A DNA stretch of 64,000 nt from Vespula vulgaris (lineage: Eukaryota > Arthropoda > Insecta > Hymenoptera > Vespidae). Position numbers and translations under genes: made by a program. The DNA lies in NCBI RefSeq assembly GCF_905475345.1, contig NC_066608.1, positions 2,711,001-2,775,000 on the forward strand, given 5' to 3'. The notes beneath the pieces are model-generated. The model was given only the letters and a program-made list of their open reading frames with translations. It had not been told where the DNA came from and did no database searches. Positions 23,136 to 34,924 of this stretch are shown here, in pieces. The stretch's first letter is position 1; each line of letters opens with the position of its first letter.

Positions 23136-24596
23136 GATGAATAAATAGATAGATATGTTTGTATACATAATGTATATCGAAATTTTCATATATGGAATAT
23201 ATATACATACACATACACATATACATATATATATATGTGTGTATATATATTAATATTTATTTTCTCATTAATATTTATTATTCACATTTATCATATACAC
23301 CAATATCGAAATAAATATATTAATTGATAAAAAAGAAAAGAAGCAAAGAAACGACATAGTAAAAGGAAGCAAAAAAAGTAGAAAAGTAGAAGGGAGAAGA
23401 AAAATATGTGCATAGGGTTCTCCCGAAAGGGTTACCATTGGGAAAGAGGGAGCTTTTATACTTTTATATGTATGCACCGTGCCATTGGAACTGGTACGGG
23501 ACGAGCTTTCGGTATTACCGCGGAAGCTCGGTGGAGCCATCGTTGGCGCATTTTAAAAAATTCCATAAATTACACTTGCAGAAAGCGACAGGAAGACATT
23601 TGAAAGGCTGTTAAATATTAATGTACTCGCAATGGCTGTGTGTATGAACCGTGCAGTACGCTCGATGCGAGAGAGGAACGTCGAAGGGCATGTTTTCAAT
23701 ATCAACAGGTATTGTTGTTAATGAACGTCTTGCCCTACGGCATTACGCTTTGTTTATTCATTCGTATTGCGCCTGTCGACGGACGTGCTCGTTCTAAGTG
23801 AAAAATTTTCGTACGTCCCTTCGACGATTTTATTAATTGGATTTTCGATTTCATTCAGAAATTTCCTCATTGCTTTTATTTTGCTTTTGTTCTCTCTCTC
23901 TCTCTCCCTCTCTCTCTTTTTTTTTTTTTTAAGTTTACGTTCAATATACGCAATACTCTTCTGTTTTTATCGAAGAAAATATCTTCAAACGCAATCGTCT
24001 TGTGATTTAAATTGTACCCATTGCAGTGTTTTAGGACAGAAACTATTAATACCTTTTTTATCCGACGTCGATGGCTTTAACGGATGGAATTTGTATCCTG
24101 CTTCTAAACATGCCGCAGTTGCATTAACTCATACAGTCAGAGAAGAATTGTGTCTCATTAAAGCATCCATTCGAGTTACAGTGAGTTCGATTGATTGAAT
24201 TTTATTTGTTTATCGTTTTGTTTTTCTTTCTTTTTTCTTTTTTCTATTTCTTAATTTATTTATTTGCATGAATACGTGTATTTCATAATCGATTAATCTC
24301 ATTTTCGATAGAGTATTTGTCCAGGTATCGTGAAAACTAATCTACCCAGTAAATTCCCGGTCATTAAAGAATCAGTTGACAAACTCTCGATACTTTTACC
24401 GGAAGATGTTGCCGATGTTCTCATTTATGCGCTTGGAACACGTCCCGAGGTTCAGGTATGTGATTATTATTTTTTGTCGGGTTTTTTTTTTTTTTTATTT
24501 TTATTTGATATTACAGTGACATTAGAATTTTTCTTATTTCGTTTTATCGGATTATAGATTACAGACATAACGCTAAAACACAGAGAAGAATTATAA
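22692..24596 (+). CDS. Classical short-chain dehydrogenase/reductase, farnesol-dehydrogenase/DHRS11-like, five exons
   Basis: Joining 22692-22992, 23582-23708, 24027-24180, 24312-24455 and 24558-24596 gives 765 nt, 254 residues plus TAA. All introns are GT-AG (589, 318, 131 and 102 bp) and all phases fit. Seen in the protein: Rossmann TGSASGIG at 12-19, NNAG at 89-92, Asn114, Ser143, YPASK with Tyr166 and Lys170, and Pro198-Gly199. This is a complete classical SDR active site and cofactor fold at the usual family length. The family transfers hydride between NAD(P)H and alcohols or carbonyls in the cytosol. The MNRWEGKVAVVTG start and the PEDVADVLIYAL segment match the insect farnesol-dehydrogenase/DHRS11-like group from family knowledge; the true substrate is unknown. 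Asp37 after the second strand suggests NAD(H), whereas this group usually has a basic residue there and uses NADP(H). No signal peptide or membrane segment. The first ATG just before the conserved N-terminus fixes the start. The short C-terminus ends in KHREEL. Confidence 0.93.
22993..23581 (+). other. SDR intron 1 with TA repeat and GC-balanced insert
   Basis: The 589-bp first intron starts GTAAGT and ends TTGCAG. It contains (TA)n at about 23087-23130, a TATA/CATA tract to about 23250, A-rich DNA, and an unusual GC-balanced block at 23401-23545. That block has an imperfect hairpin at 23503-23529 (GAGCTT ... CGGT-ATT-ACCG ... AAGCTC). Frames are open across the block on both strands, but the mature SDR needs no extra residues here. 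Confidence 0.75.
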
Positions 24597-24675
24597 TCTA
24601 TTAAGTTTTCTATTATAAGTAGAATGGAAAATTCTACTGGCTGGTAAAAGTATTTTTCGATAACTATACGTTGAT

Positions 24676-24681
24676 AATAAA
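24676..24681 (+). terminator. Candidate poly(A) signal of the SDR gene
   Basis: AATAAA lies 80 bp after the stop codon, the first canonical hexamer downstream in the 3' region. In AT-rich DNA such hexamers also occur by chance. Confidence 0.45.
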
Positions 24682-24699
24682 TTTAAGTCCAAAATTAAA

Positions 24700-25588
24700 A
24701 AGTAATTATATTCAATATATTATAATATATCAAAGAGAAACATGATAAATAAATGATACTTCGATTAAAGAAGATTCGCAAGGAAAAAAATGTAAATGTG
24801 ATTTACAGTATATTTAAAAGTTTATGAATATGTTAAATTGATGAAATGGTATTATTTTTTTTTCCGTTTCTAATAACATTAAAACGATTCGATATTTCTA
24901 TAAAAAAAAAAAATAAATAAATAAAAGAAAGAAGAAACACGTGAAATAAAATAAAATAAAAAAGTACTTTATATCACAATATATTGAAATATTGTGTTTT
25001 TCAATTTTACAATACATTATGGCTTTTTTTACCAACGTATAACGTTTTCTTCGAATTGATTAATCTAAACGATAAACGATATTCATAATCGAATAATCAA
25101 TGTTTTATTAACGATCCAAATTTGTTGCACTTTTTATTTTTCCGCGTCTAACCACGTGCCGCGTTTGTTTTTCTCCGTTACTACCGTGTGTACATTTCGT
25201 TACCAGATTGCGCATCTATGTTTGATTTACTCTCGAAATTCTGGCCGTATGGTTATTGTTTGATATTCGCGTTAAGTAGCCTCGTTGCGATATCTACTGT
25301 CACCGATGCGGTGACCCAACGTAATATTATTTTCCTCTTCGATAGAAACCTCCATCGGAAATAACACAAGCTAATATTCCAAGAGAATATTCGATATGTT
25401 TATAATGAGACTTTGTTTCGTATTATTTCACTGGATCAACTATGAGAATAATGGCAAGATGAAAGATTATATTTTATATATACATACATATATATATAAT
25501 ATATATATTTATATATATTTATATATATAATGTAATATATATAATAATATATGTACAACAAAAAGTATATATACGACAAGATGAAAGA

Positions 25589-25651
<63 letters not shown>

Positions 25652-26933
25652 TCTTTATTATGCTTCTATCAAATTATAAGTTTAAATCGGTATTAATTTT
25701 GTTTTTCTATATCAATGGAATTATATTTAGAAAGAAAAAATAATAATAAGAAAATAAAAAAAAAAATATGTACTATACTTTTAAAAGATATAAGAAAAAT
25801 TAATTGATCGTTAAAAACTTTAAAAAACTAATCGAGTTTGCTTACAATTGAAGAAAAAAACCACAGACATAAAACAAAAAGAAAAACGCGAAGTTTATAT
25901 TATCAAAAACTTGTAACATACGAAATTCTCAGGATAATGGACTTATACGTATTTGTGTAGAGGCATATTGAAAAGTTTTCGACTAGACTATATAACCAAA
26001 AGCTTCTCTTATCGTATGAAGTTTCATCGTAAACCGTCATGTAAATAAAATTTAACTATATCGTGGAAGTAGTATCAAACGTTTAATATACTTCCGGAGT
26101 AAATATATAGTTTCCTATATGTCGCTATGAAATCGAATCAACACTTTACAATTTCGTATATTTCCGTTTAATATTAAAAAAATCTATTGATACAAATTAA
26201 TTCGATTTTTATATTATTCGTTGAGATAAAAGAAAAAAAAATAAAGATCTTCAATTTGAAAAAATAAAAAACTTTTAACTTCTCTTCAAGAAATTTAATT
26301 AAATTTGATAGTGGATTATTAGTTTCAGTTGAGATCGTTTCAAAAAAAGATTTCGGAGATTAAACACATGATGGATATTTTCGTTAACGTATATAAGAGG
26401 AAAAAATTTTATCCTGTTAACTCTGTATAACGAGTATTCGTCACGAAGAGATAACAATTTTTTTTTCCTTTTTACGACAAAATACGCTCGTTTTTGTTTT
26501 TTGATGAGTATACTCTGGAAGATTCGAAAAAAGAAAATTACCATTTTTGCTCTTTAGAAATAAATTTTTGTGAGAACTGTTCCCGTTCCGTGAAATTTGG
26601 AAATTAAAGTTTGAAATTATCGCAGAATGACGTTTTGGACAAATAACGTTGTTCAGTAATCAATAACGAAAGAAAAATTATTATTACCTATTATAACGTT
26701 AGAAACTTTATAGATATTTTATCGATCGTACTGTGCGAAGTATTATTTTCATACGGATAATATTATTTTTTTCTTCCTTTACTTTTCATTTCATTTCATT
26801 TCATTTCATTTCGTTGTCGTCCTAAACAAATATTCTAAAATGTATTTTTTCAATTACCATTAAAAATTTTAATTAAATTAACAAGAGGGTAATTTCTTTT
26901 TACGCGTGACGAATTAATATTCATCGTCGTGTC

Positions 26934-26967
<34 letters not shown>

Positions 26968-27300
26968 GAAAAAAGAAAAAGAAATATCTTTTCACGACAA
27001 GAGTACAAATCGTGAAACACATTTAACAGGTTAAAGTTTTGTCGATAATAACGATTAATTCGCCGATTAACAAATTAATTTAACGAAACGATTGATTTTT
27101 CGAGAAGCCAATTAACATTTCGTTATAATGTAATTCTACCTTTACATTGATTATATCTAATTATTCTCTATGTGTGTGTTCGAGTAATATATTCGTTGTC
27201 TGAATTCTTTTCTATTTTAACGTAGATAAATATAAAACAAAACCAACACAGTTAAAAGGTTAATGAAGGTAAGAAACGAAGAGAATGCGGATGGAGAGTG
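24700..27300. other. AT-rich gene-free stretch with TA arrays
   Basis: No gene. It holds TA-rich tracts at 25472-25560 and a 54-bp (TA)n at 25597-25650. The word CAAGATGAAAGATTATATTT occurs at 25455 and again at 25577, a 122-bp-offset duplication. A pentanucleotide (TTCAT)n run lies at about 26785-26812 and an A-rich GAAAA tract at 26936-26984. A less AT-rich unique patch is at 25130-25370. Confidence 0.75.
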
Positions 27301-28850
27301 ATGATCGATAAAGACATCTTTGCCGATGCTTCTTAGTAATGCCATTTTCTCTTTCTATCTTTCTCACTCTTTCTCTTTTTCTCTTCCTTTTCTTCCTTCT
27401 TCTTCTTCTTTTTATTTTTCTTTTTCTTTTTCTTCTTTTTCTTCTTCTTCTTTTTCTTACTCAACCAGCTCAACTCAAGCCAGACATTTAGGAATTTATA
27501 TTAAAATATGCAAATTTATTGATGCGGGCATATTTGAAAACAGATAAATTATGCCGCTCGTGTATCGCGTTCGCACGATAAAATATCATGGTATATAGGA
27601 GAGGGATACTTGCTCGAGAGATCGAAGTTACTCGCATAACGACACGGTCTATCTCGAATGCGATTTATGAGGTTCCTTTTATCACGGTCGTAAATTATAC
27701 CGTTCATTTACTTTCGATTGATTATATTCGGAGACACACGGCTATATCGTTTTCTTCGAGCATTATTTCAGAGTTTCTTTTTTTTTCTTTTTTTTCTTCA
27801 CTTGTGCGAGTGATGATAAAAAAGGCAAAAAAAGAAACAAGTTTCATTAACATGTTACCACGAATAAATTAAATTTCGACAGGTTGTCGGATCGAAGTGT
27901 TAACGTGTGATTTTTGACGATTCGATGTTATCACAATAGATGTGTGCGTGAGTGTATGTATGTGTGAAAAATGTAGAATGTATCGTTTGAAAAAAATTCA
28001 AATATTTTTTTTTTCTTTATTTTATATTTTTCATATAAATTTGCAGATATAAAATGCTTTAAATTTTTGATCGCATGTTTCTTTTATCTTTTCTTTTTTA
28101 ATATTATCTTTCTCTTCGTGCGTTTTGCAAATTAAAAATAAATCTTCAAGAAAAAATATATCAGCTTAATTCGTTCAAATGTTCGTTCATGTCGCTCTTA
28201 CTTATCCATTTTTGTTTTTTTATCTATTTCAAGAGAAAGAAAAAAATTGATGAATCGAATTGTAACTTTAATACAAATAATTACTACAGTGTAGTATTTG
28301 AAAACACAAAGAAATTCGATCGATCGATTGATATACAAAGATGTTTTCGATCATTAAGTATGACACACAATGAATATTTTATTCTCTTTTATAAGATAAC
28401 AATGTATATAATCTACAATATTCTTTTTTCTTGCAATAGATACGCGAGCTGTGCGAATTATTTCTATATGCATACATAGAAACATTTACTTCGATATATG
28501 TATCATCTTAAATGTTAAATAGTATACCATAACAAAAGTTTAAATCACTCAATTATTATCTTAGAAGTTTCGACACGAAGACATATTGAAAAATACGTAT
28601 TATTATCCAATAACATAAATTCTCATTATCGTAACCCCGTTGAGATTGAGTTAGGATATGGAAAAAGAAAATAAATAAAAATGAAAAGAAAAAGAATGAA
28701 AATTCTGATCGCAAGAAAAATTTTGCGATTAATTCATAAGACACTATTATATATGACGTATACTTTGACTTAAAGGCCTTTCTCTTCTGTACTAACGTAG
28801 CTAGCATTGTCGTATCGTATACGTTAGAGAAACGTACGGTGTGACTTATT
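27301..28850. other. Pyrimidine tract and AT-rich filler
   Basis: A CTTT/CTTCTT pyrimidine tract at 27341-27465 and T-rich DNA at 27775-27800. A moderately GC-balanced unique patch lies at 27465-27740; a 94-codon frame from 27588 begins there but runs into the T-rich tract and has no motif. The rest is AT-rich. Confidence 0.6.
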
Positions 28851-29200
28851 GTTAGACTCTAGAGTTCTATAAACTCGACAATTTAGAAGTGAAAATAGAC
28901 GGGTCCACAAACAAACGTTTCGGTTTAAGTTCCACGGATATCTTCGTAACTGTTCCCGACAAGGAACGCTTCACCTTCTCTTATATGCTAACAGTTGTTT
29001 GACCGCGTTTCAACAGTTTCCGTATTTGAATAATTCCCGGAACGAATTCCAAACAGGCTTTGTAGAATTTCAAGCAATTGAGCTGAAACGGATTGTCAGA
29101 GACTTTGACTCCGGTAAAGTCGCTTTACTTCTTACTTTCGGAAATCGAGTCGTATCCTTGGGAAATTATTTGCGAGGGAAAAATGGAGTTAGATAGGTAG
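28851..29200. other. GC-balanced unique block
   Basis: Non-repetitive sequence with a 65-codon open frame (28999-29196) of unrecognised composition. No splice context supports an exon. Possible conserved non-coding DNA. Confidence 0.3.
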
Positions 29201-29202
29201 GT

Positions 29203-29204
<2 letters not shown>

Positions 29205-29242
<38 letters not shown>
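29205..29242. repeat. TA microsatellite flanked by inverted GTAGG/CCTAC
   Basis: A 38-bp (AT)n run. GTAGG on the left and CCTAC on the right extend the dyad symmetry, so the whole could extrude as a hairpin. Confidence 0.9.
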
Positions 29243-29246
<4 letters not shown>

Positions 29247-29259
29247 ACGTATGTATATA

Positions 29260-30060
29260 TTAAAGTGCTGGGCAAAGGGATCGGAGAGAAATGATTGAGA
29301 TGAGAAGGGTGAGGAGGGAAATTGAGGGATTCGGACGAGGGGAAGTTGGGAAGAAGCGAGGGAATAACGATATCACGGTTCGACTATTTCCGAGACCGGC
29401 AATCGCATAGGGTAAACAATTTCCGTCGGACGCGTGCGTCAATACTTTTCATAAATTATCATAATCGGCCCATCGGGCATCAAATATTGACGTCAGATCG
29501 GCATGACTGAATTCGCCGGGACTTTGTACGTCGTTATATGTACTATTCAAAAAGTACGTCGAAAATTTCACGATTATTTATCATTCCTGGTCGTATATAG
29601 GCGACATTTCAACCCTCCGTTTACCCCAATTTCGCTTTACTCATCTCTTCTATATTCTCTTTCTCTCTCCCTCTCTCTCTCTCTCTCTAAAATTGTTGGG
29701 TAGAATGGTAGTGCCCTTGCAAATTGGATTAGCGCGATACGTTACGTTATTGCAGCAGACCGAAGCTTCTCTTCTACCCCTTCGACCACCCCCATATCCA
29801 TTTCGGCCTTCAACCTACCTTCCTTTCATTCCCCTTTCCTCCTTTACCCTTGCATTCGGTGGTTTTGTCGCGGTATCCTTCTCCTCCTCGTCCCTTTACC
29901 TACCCCTTCATCCCACTCATTCCACACCATCCCACCCACCAACCTCCTTCTTCCTCATCCAAACGTCTAAGGATATCCATGGGAGTTTTCGACTATGCTA
30001 GGATTTGTGGCTTTCTCCTTCAACGATTTCTCTGATCGGAGCATCAGCAAAGAGAAAGAT
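29260..30060. other. Two GC-balanced unique blocks around a CT run
   Basis: Unique sequence at 29260-29640, a (CT)n run at about 29660-29688, then unique sequence at 29695-29790 containing TTGCAAAT (29717-29724) two bases before GGATTA (29726-29731, TAATCC on the minus strand), an octamer-like site beside an Otd/Bicoid-type site. A C-rich pyrimidine block follows at 29780-29960 and produces Pro/Ser/Leu-rich frames. No gene called. Confidence 0.4.
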
Positions 30061-30830
30061 CGATGAATATACTCAATGAACAATACTATCAACGAACGCA
30101 TCAAGGAAATATATCATTGTTGGACAAATAGATTCACTGCGTGTGAAACACTGCATTATTTTTGATTGATATGTTATCTGTGTTTATTAAAATTCATAAG
30201 AGTTAACGAATGTTGTTTGGTTTAAAAGAAATATGTAAATGTGTTAACGTTTTAATGTGACGTATATTGTTGTATGTAAGTATATCAGATAGTGTATCAA
30301 TTTTATTTATATCTTTATTTATATCTAGAATTTGATAAATTCGAAAATTTATAAACAAATTTATTAATTCTTAATACGGATTAAATCTAATAGTGTAAAA
30401 AATTCGTATTAGTTTTGATGATCTCTCGTATATTTCCTTCGATCAATATCAACGTAGAAATTTTAGATCATCAAAGATTTTGGATAATTGGTTAAACGGT
30501 AATTCGTTCGACTTGATTGTATCTCTGAACAGAATTAATCTTATTCGAAACGATTTAACTCTGGCAAAGTAAACTAATTTATCGTATCAATAGCGTAATC
30601 AAAATATCTTACTTTGTATAAGGATAAAACGATATATTTATGATGTACAATTCATTAAAAAAAAAAAAAAAAAGAAAAGAAAATCAAGAAAAGAAAATCA
30701 AGAGTCATCTCATACTAATGTAATATGAAATGAGATATAGATAAAAATAATATTATTTCATTTTAGATTCTTAGATATAAGGAACGAACGGAGAGAAGAT
30801 CCAATGAATAAATTATGCTAGTTTGCTTAT
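30061..30830. other. AT-rich filler
   Basis: AT-rich unique sequence with an A-run at 30655-30690. No gene or repeat unit recognised. Confidence 0.65.
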
Positions 30831-30839
30831 GAATATTTG

Positions 30840-31210
30840 GGTAGTAAAATTTGACTGGCAACGCGATAGGTTCGTTAGAGTAAAATTGTTAATGCAAACA
30901 TAGCCACTTTAACCAACGGTGTCACGCGTAAATGCGCTGTCAGATTTGAGGTAGTCCACGGTCGTTCAGGCATGCAAGCGAGCTCGTGTATGTCACGGCG
31001 TGCAAGTGAGGCGACGCAAGCCAGTGGTGACGGGGTGGAGGACGATGGGGGTTGCGGCACAAGAGGGTGGGAAGAGGAGGAAGCGACGGTGAATTTACGT
31101 GAAGCTAGCAACACTTTCCTTCTCGCAACGAATAGCGAAACGAGATATCGATCGGTTGTTACAAAGGAAGTATACACGGAGAAAATCAAATTTTACGGTA
31201 CTTCGTAAAT
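30840..31210. other. GC-balanced unique block open on both strands
   Basis: From the ATG at 30972 a 78-codon frame runs to 31208, rich in Glu, Gly and Ser; the opposite strand is open for 104 codons (30875-31189). Overlapping open frames on both strands are expected from GC-richer, stop-poor sequence. No motif recognised, and neither is called. Confidence 0.3.
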
Positions 31211-32085
31211 AGACTTTTATGGATTAGATTTTTATGAAAACGACGATATAGCATAGGTTAGATCATCCGATTATTAGGAATCTAATAATAACTTTGTTTT
31301 CTTTTTCTTCTTCTTTTTTTTCTTTCTCCGTCTCTCTCTCTCTCTTGTTTTTTTTTTTTTATCACAATTGTGTAACGACAATCGATAAATCTGGTAATAA
31401 AAAGTTATATGTGATAATAAATTTGTCAAGACAATGCTATGTTAATGATTGTACGGATGGAAAAATTCAAGCGAGTGATACTCTTGTTTTTGAGGTAATT
31501 TTGAGATATAGAGATAAACTTTGATCATGATAATTAATGACTACATTAATTTTCTTCTTCTTTTTCTTCTTCCTTTTTTTCCTCTTTTTCGTATTTAATC
31601 ACTTCTTTAGTAATTAAAGGTTTAATTACTAATCAATTATGATGTGCACTCTAAAATTCATGTTTCACACTCGGTGTGCATTGATGAAATACAATAATAA
31701 GATTCATAATGATGAATATAAATAACGGAGTATCTCGAATTGAAAATGCAAATAACAGGATATAAAAATATTTTTTTGTAAAAGAAAAAAAGAAAAGGAA
31801 ACGATAAAAGCAAGATATTCGATACGAATATTTCGAGAAACTTTAGAACACCGAGAGAAACCTAATCGATTTACATTCGATAGAAAATTGATCGTAAACG
31901 TCGAATAATTTCGTTGGTTCTTAAAAATACAAAAAACAAAAAAAAAGACAGAAAGAAAAAAAACAACCATTTCAATTAAAAAAATACAATTTAATTATAC
32001 CTTGAAGCAATGAAAATCCATTAATATACGAACACGCATAATAACCTTTGGGTTTTGATCGAATTATTCTAAAACGTCTTGTTGG
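31211..32085. other. AT-rich filler with pyrimidine tracts
   Basis: TTTTCTTCTTC-type tracts at 31296-31360 and 31550-31590, otherwise AT-rich. A-rich DNA at 31925-31985. No gene. Confidence 0.65.
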
Positions 32086-32089
32086 GACG

Positions 32090-32700
32090 TTAAGGTTGTA
32101 CGACGAGCTATTCGCATCTTCGTTCTAGCCAAGCAAAGCGTGTAAATTCTATGAAGGAGCTTGTCGCTCGAAAATTAGCGTTTAGATAACGGGAATATAA
32201 TCGTGGTAGACTGGGGCGTAGCAAAGTCGGAGGAGAAATTTCGTTGGGATAGGGGTAGGTAGGAAGGTGATAGAAGGGGGGTGAGAAGAAGAGGAGGCCG
32301 AGGGTATAAATAGGCCGTCGGTGGTGTCGGCGAAGGCGAGTCACGTTTAACTCAAGATTTCGAGAGTAACGTCGGAGTACGGGTGGGTGGATTGGAAATG
32401 GTGGTGATGGTGATGGTGATGGTGATAGTGATGGTGGTAGTAAGAGGAAGAAGAAGGGAGCTTGGAATCCATGGGAGAAGGGAGGTTGCAGGGTTTCTCT
32501 CTTAATCGCGCTCTCTAGACGACACATCGAGGTGCTAACCCGAGGCTCTTGTTAGTCGATTTTATATGCAGCTAGCATGCGATGCAACTTAATGCAGCAT
32601 ACACATGCAGAACGAAAGAGGGTTTCAGGGTGCAGGTGGCCACCGTGTATTCTGCTCAGCGATCGGCTTAGGTAATACGGTTTAAACCGTGCCGCGTTAT
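32090..32700 (+). promoter_or_regulatory. GC-balanced block with TATA box, palindromes and E-box
   Basis: TATAAATA at 32305-32312 sits in GC-rich surroundings and about 30 bp upstream of GAGTCACGTT, so it could be a core promoter on the + strand. A hexanucleotide (TGATGG)n tract lies at about 32404-32440. Further on are the E-box CAGGTG (32633-32638) inside a perfect palindrome GGTGGCCACC (32635-32644), and a perfect 14-bp palindrome ACGGTTTAAACCGT at 32677-32690. No exon attaches to it, so its function is unproven. Confidence 0.3.
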
Positions 32701-32706
32701 CTTGTC

Positions 32707-32710
<4 letters not shown>

Positions 32711-32749
<39 letters not shown>

Positions 32750-32893
32750 ATAAACATATATGTACGTAGACATACTATCACATGTACTCTCTCATTCTCT
32801 CTCTCTCATATTCTCTCTCTTTCTCTTACACACACACACACACACACACTCTCTCTCTCATATTCTCTCTCTTTCACACATACACACACACTT

Positions 32894-32925
<32 letters not shown>

Positions 32926-33000
32926 ACTCACTCACTCTCTGTCTCTCTTACTCTCTCTTTCTCTCTCTCTCTCCTCATCTTTTCATCCTATCCTTCTCTC
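32711..33000 (+). repeat. Compound CT/CA microsatellite
   Basis: (CT)n at about 32711-32748, then alternating CT, (CA)n and CTCA tracts to about 32975. All three + frames stay open and give His/Thr/Ser/Leu strings, which are translations of the repeat. Confidence 0.95.
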
Positions 33001-33407
33001 TACCGATAGTAGGACCCTTCCTCCTCTTCCGCTTCAACTTAGTAGTTGCAAAGCCGCGAAACGCTGGAGTTGCCTTATAGTTTCAACGAGCGATTTTCGA
33101 CCTCTACCTAAGCTTCTACGATGCACGGTTCCGTAATGGAAAATAATGCAATGTTATTATCATGATAGAGTATAGAATTAGAATAGATTTTATTACAACA
33201 TTGTTTAGTTATATTATAGATACATATATTAAACTGTTTAGTATTCTAAATGAACGATTGTCGGATATTTCTCCAGGATCGAGATCGCGATTGATACTTG
33301 AAGTTAACATACAAGTGTTAGAAATATATTAGAAATATACATATCGGTTAGAACGAGTTTCTCCTACTTCCTTGAGAATACTTCGTTCGTGAAAAATTGT
33401 CATGCAG
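33001..33407. other. Unique block and AT-rich DNA
   Basis: A short GC-balanced patch at 33001-33140 is followed by AT-rich sequence. The stretch ends at 33407 in ATGCAG before GTGAAA, a possible donor that matters for the small spliced frame described at 33579-33997. Confidence 0.4.
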
Positions 33408-33433
33408 GTGAAACACGACTCAAGCGTGACTAT

Positions 33434-33467
33434 TAGCAATTCTCTTTCTCTCTCTCTCTCTCTATCT

Positions 33468-33520
<53 letters not shown>

Positions 33521-33545
33521 ACCTCTCTCTCTTGCTCTCTACTCT
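33434..33545 (+). repeat. CT microsatellite
   Basis: About 110 bp of (CT)n with CTAT interruptions, directly upstream of TTTTCTGCAG at 33578, so it also acts as a polypyrimidine-like lead into a splice-acceptor-like site. Confidence 0.95.
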
Positions 33546-33578
33546 CATTTATCCTGTTTTCCTTGTGCTTTTCTGCAG

Positions 33579-33738
33579 ATGAGTTCGGAGTCGTCGTATT
33601 TGCGAGGAAAGGTAAATTGCAAAGACGCAATAAGAGGCTCGCTCGTCCGCCAAGTCCCCGGGAAACCTAAAACGTCGTTGAAAATAAGGATATTTATCTT
33701 ACATTCGTAATGAAAAACTTTCACGGTCCGCGTGCTCT

Positions 33739-33776
<38 letters not shown>

Positions 33777-33997
33777 CTCCCTTTCTCTTTCTCTTTTAGC
33801 GAGGATCGAGGAATGAAGGGACGACGGCTGGCAAGACGAATGCTTTCCTAGAATTATACGTCAGAACGCTTACCGGGACGAAACTACCAGCTCGACAGGG
33901 AAGAAACGTTTATGTCCCATTTATCAGCAGTCGGAGAGCTCTCGGCATTTACCTGCCACCTCCGATCCTCGATCCTCCGAGAGAGGATCCGTCTTAA
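33579..33997 (+). other. Possible small spliced ORF, 76 codons
   Basis: Between TTCTGCAG (ends 33578) and GAAAG|GTAAAT (33611/33612) is a 33-nt segment beginning with ATG. A second acceptor-like CTCTTTTAG ends at 33799 after another CT tract (33746-33797). Joining 33579-33611 to 33800-33997 keeps frame and gives 76 residues ending at TAA. The product is rich in Arg, Pro, Ser and Leu, with no recognised family. Against it, CT microsatellites imitate acceptors, the intervening sequence is as GC-balanced as the exons, and 65 open codons is not rare. Confidence 0.12.
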
Positions 33998-34317
33998 TGA
34001 AATCGTTTTCTCGGTGTCCACGACTAGATTTCCGTTTCTAATAATTTATCTCTTTCTTTATCTTTTTCTCTCTTTCTGTCTTTTTCTCTATTTCTATCTA
34101 TCTCTCTTCTTCTCATTTCTTTCGTTCAAACTTTCGATCGTAAGGATCCAACGATCTTCGAATCCGAATCTTTAGATTTATTATTATCTTTTCGACATAC
34201 GTAACCCGTCAAAATATTCGTCCGATCGTAGATTTAGGTGAAACCCTTCGCTGACGACAGATATTCGTGAAAATTACTCTTTTATGATTCATGGATATTC
34301 GATAGCGAGCAAGAGAA

Positions 34318-34349
<32 letters not shown>

Positions 34350-34416
34350 CTCGTTGGAGTAGGTGACGATAGTGATGCCGTTAGAGCTTTCAACTCGTTT
34401 CCGCTTTTTCGCGTTC

Positions 34417-34451
<35 letters not shown>

Positions 34452-34800
34452 GATTTACGAACGAGATCGAGAATCTTGGCATCGGTCCACGCCTCGAACG
34501 TCGAGCCAATTCAATGTCGACAGGACTGTGGGATATTATTAATTTTCCTCCCGTTTAGTGACACCTCTTTTTTAGTAGGAGCCTCGCGGTTCCACGGTTT
34601 TATGACCTCTCTGTAATGGGATTACCGGATCATCCCGTAAGCTGTTTGGACGGAGCCCTCCATCTCCCTTCACCCTCTCTCCAACTCCCATCCAAGCCCA
34701 CCCACCCCTTTCTCCTACTCTCCCCTACTCCGCAACGTCCTCTGGGATATTCGAGACTGTGGAAAAGGATTCGATTCGCTCCATTCGCCGGTCCCTCGTA
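33998..34800. other. GC-balanced blocks with pyrimidine and GA/CT repeats
   Basis: Pyrimidine-rich tract at 34044-34120, unique DNA at 34130-34310, (GA)n at about 34316-34347, (CT)n at about 34419-34452, unique DNA at 34455-34650 and a C-rich pyrimidine patch at 34655-34745. Open frames here draw on the repeats. No gene. Confidence 0.5.
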
Positions 34801-34878
34801 GTTGTATATACCTTTTATATGTATGTATTTATGTATGTATCTATTTAACGTAATTGTGTGCGAGTATCAATATACATG

Positions 34879-34924
<46 letters not shown>

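Noticed and set aside
23406..23614. Alternative SDR exon in intron 1
   Set aside because: The mature SDR motif order is complete without it, and adding it would insert residues between NNAG and Asn114 where the family has none. Listed only as an unexplained block.
32702..33136. Overlapping 144-, 106- and 75-codon frames with His/Thr/Ser/Leu strings
   Set aside because: All three frames of a CT/CA microsatellite stay open, a hallmark of repeat translation.
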